Origin: PALSA-612 sp963755155
GTDB taxonomy: Bacteria; Actinomycetota; Thermoleophilia; Gaiellales; Gaiellaceae
NCBI GenBank assembly: GCA_963755155.1
Contig: CAVWIV010000003.1
Location: 425,034 to 489,033 of the forward strand
DNA: 64,000 nucleotides
Reading direction: 5' to 3'
This document shows positions 1 to 7,971 of this stretch, piece by piece. The notes beneath the pieces were generated by a model that ran no database searches, was not told the DNA's origin, and saw nothing but the letters and a program-made list of their open reading frames with translations. How positions within the stretch are numbered: the first letter of the stretch is position 1; the number at the start of each line of letters is the position of its first letter. Both the position numbers and the translations under genes were made by a program.

Positions 1-1089
1 GCTCGACGGCACGCGGCGCTCACCCGTCCTCGTGTGGACGACGATCTCCTTCGCCCTCCCCGAAGCGGGAACGGCGCGCACGTCGATCGCCGCCGGAGCG
101 CCGAGTAGCTTCGCCAGCCTCGGCGCCGGCAGCACGACAGGCCCCCAGCGGTGGTGCGGGGAGAGCCTGTCGTCCGGATCGGGCACCGACACGAGGTACG
201 GGATCGGCGCGCCGCCGAGGAACACGTCCTCGACGTCGGCCGTGCGCCCGCCGGACGAGGAGAAGAAGAACGTCGTCGCCACCTTGCCGCCGAACATCAG
301 CACCTGTCGTGACGTGGCCGCGACAGCCTTGTCGCCGACGTCCGACTCGGCCTCGATTCCGCCGTACACCTGGCTCCGCGTGTCCGAGTACAGGATCGAG
401 CGGCCGGCCGCCTGGGCGAGCGCGTACGACCGCGCGGCGACGGCCTGCGCCTTCACGACCTCGAGCGGCCAGTCGTCGGGCACCTCCTGCGAGACGACGC
501 CCCGGATGTACGGGTCGACGCCGACGACGTTGACGACCTGCAGGCGACCGCGAACGCGCTGGAGCTGGAAGTTCCCACGGTACGGCCGGGTCCCGAGCAG
601 GAGTGGCTCCGAGCCGCGGAGGAACGTCAGCGGGCCCGGCAGGTCCTTCGGCGGCAACGCCGGATCGAGGGCGACCGCGAAGCCCGTGCTCGCCGAGTAG
701 CTCCCCGGGGCGAGCTCGTGGATCTCACCCTTGCCGTCCATGAGGCGGAACGGCGCCTCGGAGGCAATTGACACCGTGCGCCTGCCTTCCGCGAGCAGCA
801 CGCGCACCGACGTCGTGCTCGCCTCGACGAGCTTCGTCCCCTGGTAGTAGTGCGCGAGGATCTTCTTGTACGGGACGCCGCGCCGCGCCTGGCCGTATGC
901 GCCCCACTGCCCCATGCCGACACCGTGGCCCCAGCCGCGCCCGCGGATGACGTACGTCGTGGAGGTGACCGTGTCATCGGCGGACTGGGCCTGGCCGGCC
1001 ACGGCTGCGCCTGCCGCGAGCAGCGGCAGGCAGAAAACGGCATATCTGAGGGCTCGAAGCATCTGGGCGGGCGCCTCGACGAGACGCAT
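1..1089 (-). CDS. SpoIID/LytB domain protein, C-terminus beyond window edge
   Basis: Exported protein of the SpoIID/LytB (amidase enhancer) family, whose members act on peptidoglycan or stimulate cell-wall amidases. The frame is open from ATG 1089 to base 1 (363 codons) without a stop, so the gene is cut by the window edge. The N-terminus is a signal peptide (hydrophobic FCLPLLAAGAAVAG, then AQS). It is followed by the family's GWGHGVGMGQWGAYGQA block near residue 53, and further on by SQEVPDDWPLEVVKAQAVAA and FFSSSGGRT, which are hallmark SpoIID motifs. A second in-frame ATG at 1062 is an alternative start. The gene lies 36 bases downstream of the rfb genes on the same strand, but nothing links it to rhamnose synthesis. 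The family call is firm; the biological role here (not necessarily sporulation) is inference. Confidence 0.85.
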   Translation of the reverse strand, partial: MRLVEAPAQMLRALRYAVFCLPLLAAGAAVAGQAQSADDTVTSTTYVIRGRGWGHGVGMGQWGAYGQARRGVPYKKILAHYYQGTKLVEASTTSVRVLLAEGRRTVSIASEAPFRLMDGKGEIHELAPGSYSASTGFAVALDPALPPKDLPGPLTFLRGSEPLLLGTRPYRGNFQLQRVRGRLQVVNVVGVDPYIRGVVSQEVPDDWPLEVVKAQAVAARSYALAQAAGRSILYSDTRSQVYGGIEAESDVGDKAVAATSRQVLMFGGKVATTFFFSSSGGRTADVEDVFLGGAPIPYLVSVPDPDDRLSPHHRWGPVVLPAPRLAKLLGAPAAIDVRAVPASGRAKEIVVHTRTGERRVPSS

Positions 1090-1125
1090 CAGGCTAGCTG
1101 AACGGTTCTCCTTCGGACTCCGTAT

Positions 1126-2115
1126 TCATCCGCCGGTTAGACGAGACGCGTACTGCTGCTCGTAGTAGTCGCGGTACTCGCCGGACTTGATCGGCTCCCA
1201 CCAGCCGCGGTTCGCGCGGTACCACGCGACCGTGCTCGCCAGGCCTTCGTCAAAGGAGCGGGTAGGCGCCCAGCCGAGCGCGCGCAGCTTTGCGTCGTCG
1301 ATTGCGTAGCGCCTGTCGTGCCCGGGACGATCGTCGACGTGCCGGACGAGCGCGGGGTCGCAGCCGGTCTCTTCGACGATGCGCTGCGTGAGGTCGAGGT
1401 TCTCGCGCTCCTCACCGCCGACGTTGTAGACCTCGCCCGACCCGCCCTCGCGCAGGACGAGGTCGACGGCCGCAGCGTGATCCTCGGCGTGCAGCCACTC
1501 GCGGACCTGCTTGCCGTCGCCGTAGACCGGCAGCTCGAGCCCGTCGAAGGCGTTCGTGACGAAGAGCGGGATGACCTTCTCGGGGTACTGATTCGGGCCG
1601 TATGTGTTCGCGCCGCGCGTGATGCACGCGTCGACGCCGTACGTGCGAACGGCGGCCAGCACCTGCATGTCGCCGCCTGCCTTCGAGGCCGAATACGGGC
1701 TGGACGGACGGAGCGGCGCATCCTCGGAGCAGCGGTCAGGTGCCTCGACATCACCGTAGACCTCGTCCGTCGACACCTGGACGAGCCGGGCGCCGTGATC
1801 TCGCGCCCAGCGCAGAAGGACGTACGTGCCGAGGACGTCGGTCTCGATGAACTCGGCGCCGCTCAGGATCGAGCGGTCGACGTGGGTCTCGGCGGCGAAG
1901 TTCACGACGGCGTCGCAGCCTTCTCCTGCGTGGCCGACCGCGACCGCGTCGGCGATGTCGCCCTCGTGGAACTCGTGCGGCACGCCTTCGAGGTTCACCC
2001 GGTTGCCCGAGTACGTGAGCTTGTCGAGGACGACCGCCTGGTCGCCGCGCGCCGCGATGAGCTTCACGAAGTGCGAGCCGATGAACCCGGCGCCGCCGGT
2101 GACGAGGATTCTCAC
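1126..2115 (-). CDS. rfbB: dTDP-glucose 4,6-dehydratase RfbB
   Basis: Extended short-chain dehydrogenase that converts dTDP-glucose to dTDP-4-keto-6-deoxyglucose, the second step of dTDP-L-rhamnose synthesis. The 329-residue length fits the family. Visible motifs are the NAD-binding VTGGAGFIGSH at residues 5-15, the catalytic STDEVYG (T116, D117, E118) and YSASK (Y141, K145). The NAAAETHVD-like segment near residue 72 (NFAAETHVDRS) is also typical. The start overlaps the rfbD stop by 4 bases, so it is the last gene of rfbA-rfbC-rfbD-rfbB and probably translationally coupled. A second, more diverged homologue sits at 52518-53516. Confidence 0.95.
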   Translation of the reverse strand: MRILVTGGAGFIGSHFVKLIAARGDQAVVLDKLTYSGNRVNLEGVPHEFHEGDIADAVAVGHAGEGCDAVVNFAAETHVDRSILSGAEFIETDVLGTYVLLRWARDHGARLVQVSTDEVYGDVEAPDRCSEDAPLRPSSPYSASKAGGDMQVLAAVRTYGVDACITRGANTYGPNQYPEKVIPLFVTNAFDGLELPVYGDGKQVREWLHAEDHAAAVDLVLREGGSGEVYNVGGEERENLDLTQRIVEETGCDPALVRHVDDRPGHDRRYAIDDAKLRALGWAPTRSFDEGLASTVAWYRANRGWWEPIKSGEYRDYYEQQYASRLTGG

Positions 2116-2915
2116 GCGGGAAGCCTAGCCAGGCAGTCGCGGAGGCCTTCGCGCCAGTGGGGCAGGCGCGGCGTCTCCGGCTTCTCCGAGCGCAGGACGG
2201 AATACGCCGGCCTGGGAGCCGGACGGCCGAGCTCCTCCGTCGTCACCCGCCGCACGCGGCAGTCGATGCTCGCCTCCTCGAAGACCGCCTCCGCGAAATC
2301 GGCCCACGTGCAGTCGCCGTCCGCAGCGACGTGGTAGGTGCCGTACGGCAGCCCGACGAGCTTGCGCGTCGCCTCGGCCAGATGCCCGACGTACGTCGGG
2401 CAGCCGCGTTGGTCGTCGACGACGGACACTTCGTCCCGCTCTCGTCCGAGCGCGAGCATCGTCAGCACGAAGTTCTTGCCCCACGGCGCGAAGAGCCACG
2501 ACGAGCGAACGACCCAGCCGTCGCCGATCTCGCGCTCGGCTTCGAGCTTCGTCCGCCCATAGACGGACTGCGGGCCGGTCGCGTCCGATTCGACGTACGG
2601 CTCGCCCTTCCGCCCGTCGAAGACGTAGTCGGTCGAGAAGTAGACGACCGGCGCGCCGAGCGCGGCGATCTCACGGGTCCGCTCGACGTTGACGCGGCGC
2701 GCAGCCTCCTCGTCCGCCTCAGCGCCGTCGACGTCCGTGAACGCGGACGTGTGGAGGACGAGGTCGGGCTCCGACTCGACCGTCGGGCCCCAGATCTCCG
2801 TCAGCGCGCGGCCGAGCTGGCCGCCCGCGCCCGTGATCAGGATCCGACGGTGTCCCGTTGCGAGAGGATCGGAGATTCCGTGCTCCAGAGATGCAGGACG
2901 CGAGGGTCGTTCCAC
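2112..2915 (-). CDS. rfbD: dTDP-4-dehydrorhamnose reductase RfbD
   Basis: NADPH-dependent reductase making dTDP-L-rhamnose in the last pathway step. The core has the cofactor loop ITGAGGQLGRAL, HTSAFTDVDGAE, STDYVFDG and the catalytic YGRTK, all typical of RfbD. The start is uncertain. Homology places the N-terminus just before RILITGAGG, but no ATG, GTG or TTG lies there. The nearest accepted start in frame is GTG 2915, which overlaps rfbC by 79 bases and adds about 25 residues. A CTG at 2840, overlapping the rfbC stop as CTGA, would shorten the first strand. The stop overlaps the rfbB start by 4 bases. Confidence 0.9.
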   Translation of the reverse strand: MERPSRPASLEHGISDPLATGHRRILITGAGGQLGRALTEIWGPTVESEPDLVLHTSAFTDVDGAEADEEAARRVNVERTREIAALGAPVVYFSTDYVFDGRKGEPYVESDATGPQSVYGRTKLEAEREIGDGWVVRSSWLFAPWGKNFVLTMLALGRERDEVSVVDDQRGCPTYVGHLAEATRKLVGLPYGTYHVAADGDCTWADFAEAVFEEASIDCRVRRVTTEELGRPAPRPAYSVLRSEKPETPRLPHWREGLRDCLARLPA

Positions 2916-3295
2916 GGGACGCCGTGCTCGTCGGGATCTGCAGCGTCGTACTCCTCCGTGACGTGGTAGAGGAAGAGGCAGTCGGTGAGCGCCTCGTAGC
3001 CGTGCGCGTACGTCCCCGGGATGTAGAGCGCGACCGGGTTGTCGTCGCCGATGTCCTCGGTGAAGCTCTCGCCCGTCTCGCGGTCGAGCACGACGACGCG
3101 CACCATGCCGCTGACGCACGCGAAGAGGTCGTCCTGCCCCCGTTCGTGGTAGTGGAGCGCGCGGATCACGCCCTTCCGGGAGAAGACGAGGTTCGACTGC
3201 AGGACGGGCTTCGGCAGCTCGGAGGCGCGCATGAGCTCCATGAACCAGCCCCGTTCGTCGTCGTGGCGCCGCAGAGGTATCCGCTGGACGTTCAC
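2837..3295 (-). CDS. rfbC: dTDP-4-dehydrorhamnose 3,5-epimerase family protein RfbC
   Basis: Cupin-fold epimerase acting on dTDP-4-keto-6-deoxyglucose. At 152 residues it is shorter than the usual 180 or so. The conserved core is present: GVIRALHYHERGQ with the catalytic His, VVVLDRETG with the Asp, YIPGTYAHGYEALTD and the Tyr-containing LYHVTEEYDAADPDEHG followed by VPWNDP. Its position between rfbA and rfbD supports the epimerase role. The start ATG 3295 overlaps the rfbA stop by 4 bases. An alternative would be a related sugar 3-epimerase with different specificity. Confidence 0.88.
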   Translation of the reverse strand: MNVQRIPLRRHDDERGWFMELMRASELPKPVLQSNLVFSRKGVIRALHYHERGQDDLFACVSGMVRVVVLDRETGESFTEDIGDDNPVALYIPGTYAHGYEALTDCLFLYHVTEEYDAADPDEHGVPWNDPRVLHLWSTESPILSQRDTVGS

Positions 3296-4032
3296 TTGTT
3301 CGCTCCGTTGGCGCGAACGAAGTCGTTCACCGCGTAGTACGCGTCGATCGACTCCCCGGCGTCGCCCCAGAAGCCCTCGAGCACGTCGTACTCCATCGCA
3401 TCCTGTTCGACGTACCAGTTGTTGACGTCGGTGATCTCGAGCTCGCCGCGCCCCGACGGCTCGAGCGTGGGCAACATCTCCCAGACCGCGCTGTCGTAGA
3501 AGTAGACGCCGGTCACGGCGTACTCCGAGGGCGGCTCCTCAGGCTTTTCGACGATGCGCACGATGCGCCCGTCGCCGTCGAGCTCGGGAACGCCCAGATG
3601 CCTGAGGTGCTCAGGATCGGACTCGCGTGCCAGCACGACGCGCGCGCCGAATTGCTGGCCGCGGAACTTCTCGACGACGTGCCCGATCGACCGCTCGAGC
3701 ACGTTGTCGGCGAGCATGACGACGCACGGATCGCGGTCGACGAACCGCTCCGCGAGCCCGAGGGCCTCCGCGATCCCACCCGGCTTCTCCTGGTAGCCGT
3801 AGAAGAGCTTGTCGATGCCGTATTCGTGGCCGTTGCCGAGCAGGCGGAAGAACTCTCCGGCATGCGTCCCGCCCGTGACGAGCATGAGCTCATTCACGCC
3901 GGCGTCGACGAGCGCCTCGATCGCGTACGTGACGAGCGGCCGGTCGTAGATCGGCAGCAGGTGCTTGTTCGTGATTCGTGTCAGCGGGTGGAGCCGTGTG
4001 CCGGAGCCGCCCGCGAGAATGACGCCCTTCAC
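3292..4032 (-). CDS. rfbA: Glucose-1-phosphate thymidylyltransferase RfbA
   Basis: Nucleotidyltransferase joining dTTP and glucose-1-phosphate, the first step of dTDP-rhamnose synthesis. With start GTG 4032 the protein has 246 residues and begins MKGVILAGGSGTRLHPLT, the family's nucleotide-binding signature, followed by NKHLLPIYDRP and MLADNVLE. A longer reading of the same frame (to 4323) would place about 97 unrelated residues in front and overlap the divergent cyclase gene, so I rejected it. A -10-like TACGAT lies 7 bases before the GTG, which fits a leaderless transcript and supports this start. It is the first gene of rfbA-C-D-B. Confidence 0.93.
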   Translation of the reverse strand: MKGVILAGGSGTRLHPLTRITNKHLLPIYDRPLVTYAIEALVDAGVNELMLVTGGTHAGEFFRLLGNGHEYGIDKLFYGYQEKPGGIAEALGLAERFVDRDPCVVMLADNVLERSIGHVVEKFRGQQFGARVVLARESDPEHLRHLGVPELDGDGRIVRIVEKPEEPPSEYAVTGVYFYDSAVWEMLPTLEPSGRGELEITDVNNWYVEQDAMEYDVLEGFWGDAGESIDAYYAVNDFVRANGANK

Positions 4033-4039
4033 GCCGTTG

Positions 4040-4045
4040 ATCGTA
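4040..4045 (-). promoter_or_regulatory. Candidate -10 element of rfbACDB, leaderless
   Basis: On the minus strand this reads TACGAT, with 7 bases to the GTG start of rfbA. The spacing predicts transcription starting at or next to the start codon. A second TACGAT lies at 4058-4063. No clear -35 box is seen. Confidence 0.5.
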
Positions 4046-4081
4046 ACGGCGCCGTCGATCGTAGACTTCGAGACGATTCCC

Positions 4082-7000
4082 GTGGCCACTGCGCCGCCCA
4101 GATCTGCGCACGCCGGCGTCTCGAGTTCCGACCGCCTGACGCCGTACGTGCCGCGAATCGCGATCGAGTGGCTGCGCGAGACGCCGACCGCGCGGCACAA
4201 GCAGATCCAGGGGTCGCTTGCGTTCGTCGACATCTCGGGCTTCACCGCGCTCACCGAGCGGCTTTCGAAGAAGGGCAAGGTCGGCGCGGAGGAGATGAAC
4301 GACCTCCTGAACGACTGCTTCACCGAGCTCCTGTCGGTCGCCTACGACCAGGGCGCCGGTGTGATCAAGTGGGGTGGAGACGCAGTGCTGCTGCTGTTCG
4401 ACGGCGCGGAGCACGAGGCGCGTGCCTGTCGGGCTGCTCTCGACATGCAGCGCACGATGCGGTCGGTCGGCAAGCTGCGCACATCCTCGGGGCTCGTCAC
4501 GCTGCGGATGTCGGTTGGCATCCACAGCGGCGCCTTCGACTTCTTCCTCGTCGGCGACTTGCACCGAGAGCTCGTGATCACAGGTCCCGGCGCAAGCGCG
4601 ACGGTCGAGATGGAGTCCGTCGCCGAGGCGGGCGAGGTGGCTATCAGCCCGTCCACGGCGGCAGCGATCGAGCCCCGTTGCCTGGGCGAGAAGAAGGGTC
4701 CGGCGATCCTCCTCCGCCGCGCGCCGAAGGCAAGCTCGGAACGGTCGTCGCCCGTCGGAGACGTCGCCGATCTCGACCTGGCGCAGCTCCTACCCCTGGA
4801 CATCGGCGAGCACCTCGTCGCCGGCGGTGGCGAGGCCGAGCATCGGCCGATGACCCCCGCGTTCATCCACTTCATGGGCGCGGACGAGCTGCTCGCCGAA
4901 GAGGGGCCCGATGCCCTCGCCGGTGCACTCGACTTCGTCATGCGTAGCGTTCAGCGGGCCGCCCACGACCACCAGGTGACGTTCTTCGAGACCGACATCG
5001 CACCGAGCGGTGGCAAGGTGATGCTGATGGCGGGCGCGCCCCGCTCGAGTGGGAACGACGAGGAGCGGATGCTGCGTGCGATGCGGGCAGTGTTGGACGC
5101 CGGGAGCCCGCTGCCGCTCCGCATCGGCGTCAGCCGGGGACGTATCTTCGTCGGCGACTTCGGCCCGCCTTATCGACGGGCCTACTCTGTAAAGGGCGAC
5201 TCGGTCAATCTCGCGGCGCGGCTGATGGCCAAAGCAGAGCCGGGACAGCTGCTCACGACAGACGATGTGCTGGAGCGGTCGCGGACGCGGTTCGACGCGG
5301 TGGCGCTCGAGCCGTTCGAGGCCAAGGGCAAGGCAGAGCTGGTGCAGGCGTACGCCGTCGGCTCCCCGCTCGGCCTGAAGGAGCGGACCGCCTCGGCGCC
5401 GCTCGTGGGTCGGGAAGACGAGTTGTCGGTGCTGATCGAAGCCCTCGACATGGCGCGGCGCTACGAGGGCAGGATCGTCGAGCTCGTCGCCGAGCCGGGG
5501 ATGGGCAAGTCGAGGCTGATCGAGGAGCTTCGCGCGACCGGGGAAGGAGTCGCGGTGCTCTCGGTCCAGTGCGAGGAGTACGAGTCGGCCACGCCGTACT
5601 TCGCCTTTCGCGACCTGCTGCGCGAGCTCGTCGGCGTAGCGGGCGAGCATGACCCGGAGGCGGCCGAGCGACGCCTGCGATTGAGGGTCGAGACGAGCGC
5701 GCCACACCTCGAGCCCTGGCTGCCGCTTCTGGCCGTGCCCTTCGGTCTCGAGCTCCCCGACACGGCGGAGACGGCGCTGCTAGGTGACGAATTCCGCAAG
5801 TCGCGCCTCGAGGAGGTGGCGCGAGAGCTGCTCGGCATGCTCCTGCTCGAGCCCACCGTGCTCGTGTTCGAAGACACGCACTGGATGGACGACGCCTCTG
5901 CGGACCTGCTCCGTGAGCTGACGAAGGGCCTCGAGCAACGGCCCTGGCTGATCGTTGCCGCCCGGCGGGACCAGCCCACCGGCTTCGCCGCCCCCGAGGA
6001 GGCCGCGCCGGTCGTGATCGAGCTCCAGCCGCTGGGCGTGGCCCAGGCGGCCGCCCTCGCGCACGCGGCGACCGAGGAGCTCCCGTTCCTGCCCCACGAG
6101 ATCGAGGCATTGACGGAGAGGGCCGGCGGCAACCCGCTCTTTCTCACTGAGCTGCTGGCCGTCGCTCGGCAGGCAGGCGGGCTGGACGAGCTGCCCGACT
6201 CCGTCGAGGCGCTGATGATGGCGCAGATCGACCGCCTGTCTCCCACCGACCGCAGCGTGCTCCGCTGCGCCGCGGTGATCGGGATGAGCTTCGCGAAGGA
6301 CCTCGTGGACGCGGCGCTCGCGCCGGGCGCTCCCGCCCCCGACACCTGGGAACGGCTGAGCGACTTCCTCGTCGAGGGCGAGGACGGGCACTTCCGCTTC
6401 CGCCACGGCCTCGCCCGCGACGCCGCTTACGAGGGCCTTCCCTACCGGCGGCGCCGCGAGGTCCACGGCCGGGTCGGCGAGACGATCGAGGCGCACGCGG
6501 GAGACAGCGCGGAGGACGAGGCAGAGTTGCTCTCGCTGCACTTCTTCCACGCCCATGACTTCGACAAGGCGTGGCGTTACTCGCGCGTGGCCGGCGACCA
6601 CGCCCAGTCGATCTACGCGAACGTCGAGGCCGCGCGCTTCTTCGGGCGTGCGCTGGACGCCGCCCGGCGCATTCCGACCATCGAGTCGGGCACCCTCGCC
6701 GGCGTACTCGAGTCGCTTGGCGACGTCAGGGTTCGACTCGGGGAGTTCGACGCGGCGGAAGCGGCCTACCGAAAGTCGTTGCGACGGATCGAAGCGAGTG
6801 CTGTAGAGGAAGCGCGCCTGATCCTGAAGCAAGCCCTCGTCCCGTACTGGCTGGGCCAGTACCGCCGGGCAATGCGCTGGCTGCGGCGGGGGCTGCGGCT
6901 GCTCGAGCCCTGTACGGGGCCAGAAGCCGCGGCCGAGAGGGCGAGACTGGCGGCGTGGTGCGGCCTCGTCCGCTACAAGCAAGGCCGGCCGCTCGAGGCG

Positions 7001-7933
7001 ATCGAGTGGTGCAGGCAAGCGATAGACGGGGTGCTCAGCGAGGAGGGAAGGGACGCGCTCGCCCAGGCGTTCGTCGTTCTCGATTGGGCCTACGCCTCGC
7101 TCGGCCGCTACGACGAGGCGGTGTACTCCGACAGCGCGATCGCCATTTACGAGGAGCTCGGCGACGTTCGCCGTCGGGCGCTCGTGCTCAACAACCTCGG
7201 TGTGGTGGCCCACGTCCGCGGTCGGTGGGACGAGGCTCTCCGGCTCTACGAGGAAGCGCGCGAAGCTTTCGAGCAGGTCGGCGACCGCTGGTTTGCCGGC
7301 CTCGCCGTCAGCAACCGGGGTGCGATCTTTCGAGACCGCGGGGAGCTGCGCGACGCCGAGCCGCTGTTTCGCGACGCGCTGCGCCTGGCCAGAGCGGCGC
7401 GGTCGGGATCACGTCTCGCGGACAGCGCCCAAGAGCTCGGAAGCCTGCTCGCACGCGCCGGCCGCTTCGAGGAGGCACACGCGCTGCTCGCGGAGGCGCG
7501 GCAGGAGTATGAGCGCGCGGGCGACGAGGGCGAGGTTCTGCTCACGGACGCTCGGAATGCCGAGTGCCTCGTCCTCGAGGGCGAGGCGAAGGCCGCCCTC
7601 GCCGTCGCCGACGCAGCGCTGCGGCGCGCGGAGGCGCTTGGCGACGTCTTCGGATCCAAGGCAGTGCTCTACCGTGCGCGCGGATGCGCGCTCCTTCAGC
7701 TCGGAGAGCTGGAGGAGGCACGGCGCGATCTCGAGGCGAGCCTCGACGATGCGCGCCAGAGAGAGGCGGAATACGACATCGCGCTTGCGCTCGACGCGCT
7801 CGTAGCCCTCGGACGCCTCGCGCGGGAGCCGACGGATGTGATCGAGCAAGAGCGGGACGCAATCGTTGGACGCCTGAACATCGTCAGCCTGCCCACGATC
7901 CCGCTCTCCAAGGAGAACCTGGCCGCCCGCTAG
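4082..7933 (+). CDS. Double cyclase-homology domain / AAA-ATPase / TPR signalling protein
   Basis: Large protein (1283 residues from GTG 4082) of the nucleotide-cyclase plus AAA-ATPase family found in actinobacteria. The first class III cyclase domain has both metal-binding aspartates (FVDISGFT, D50; KWGGDAVLL, D100) but no Asn/Arg transition-state pair. The second domain (about 245-410) lacks the aspartates (FIHFMGAD; SGGKVMLM) but has SVNLAARL (N376, R380). An ATPase follows with Walker A EPGMGKS (471-477) and Walker B VLVFEDTHW (593-601). The rest is helical repeats resembling TPRs, ending near residue 1250. GTG 4148 is an alternative start; GTG 4082 keeps the conserved LTPYVPRIAIEWLRE segment. 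A TAGACT at 4062-4067 could be its -10. Whether the product is cAMP cannot be told. Confidence 0.85.
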   Translation: MATAPPRSAHAGVSSSDRLTPYVPRIAIEWLRETPTARHKQIQGSLAFVDISGFTALTERLSKKGKVGAEEMNDLLNDCFTELLSVAYDQGAGVIKWGGDAVLLLFDGAEHEARACRAALDMQRTMRSVGKLRTSSGLVTLRMSVGIHSGAFDFFLVGDLHRELVITGPGASATVEMESVAEAGEVAISPSTAAAIEPRCLGEKKGPAILLRRAPKASSERSSPVGDVADLDLAQLLPLDIGEHLVAGGGEAEHRPMTPAFIHFMGADELLAEEGPDALAGALDFVMRSVQRAAHDHQVTFFETDIAPSGGKVMLMAGAPRSSGNDEERMLRAMRAVLDAGSPLPLRIGVSRGRIFVGDFGPPYRRAYSVKGDSVNLAARLMAKAEPGQLLTTDDVLERSRTRFDAVALEPFEAKGKAELVQAYAVGSPLGLKERTASAPLVGREDELSVLIEALDMARRYEGRIVELVAEPGMGKSRLIEELRATGEGVAVLSVQCEEYESATPYFAFRDLLRELVGVAGEHDPEAAERRLRLRVETSAPHLEPWLPLLAVPFGLELPDTAETALLGDEFRKSRLEEVARELLGMLLLEPTVLVFEDTHWMDDASADLLRELTKGLEQRPWLIVAARRDQPTGFAAPEEAAPVVIELQPLGVAQAAALAHAATEELPFLPHEIEALTERAGGNPLFLTELLAVARQAGGLDELPDSVEALMMAQIDRLSPTDRSVLRCAAVIGMSFAKDLVDAALAPGAPAPDTWERLSDFLVEGEDGHFRFRHGLARDAAYEGLPYRRRREVHGRVGETIEAHAGDSAEDEAELLSLHFFHAHDFDKAWRYSRVAGDHAQSIYANVEAARFFGRALDAARRIPTIESGTLAGVLESLGDVRVRLGEFDAAEAAYRKSLRRIEASAVEEARLILKQALVPYWLGQYRRAMRWLRRGLRLLEPCTGPEAAAERARLAAWCGLVRYKQGRPLEAIEWCRQAIDGVLSEEGRDALAQAFVVLDWAYASLGRYDEAVYSDSAIAIYEELGDVRRRALVLNNLGVVAHVRGRWDEALRLYEEAREAFEQVGDRWFAGLAVSNRGAIFRDRGELRDAEPLFRDALRLARAARSGSRLADSAQELGSLLARAGRFEEAHALLAEARQEYERAGDEGEVLLTDARNAECLVLEGEAKAALAVADAALRRAEALGDVFGSKAVLYRARGCALLQLGELEEARRDLEASLDDARQREAEYDIALALDALVALGRLAREPTDVIEQERDAIVGRLNIVSLPTIPLSKENLAAR

Positions 7934-7945
7934 GGACGGCCAGGT
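7917..7945. terminator. Bidirectional hairpin terminator between convergent genes
   Basis: Perfect 9-bp inverted repeat ACCTGGCCG / CGGCCAGGT with an 11-base loop (cccgctaggga) that can itself pair CCC with GGG. It spans the stop codon of the cyclase gene and lies about 26 bases before the end of the convergent surface-protein gene. It lacks a strong U-tract, so it may act as a bidirectional or I-shaped hairpin. Confidence 0.6.
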
Positions 7946-7971
7946 CACTCGCAGGATTCTCTCGTGTCGGT

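Noticed and set aside
3292..4323. RfbA with a 97-residue N-terminal extension
   Set aside because: The extension has no similarity to the family, overlaps the divergent cyclase gene and would lie upstream of the -10 element.
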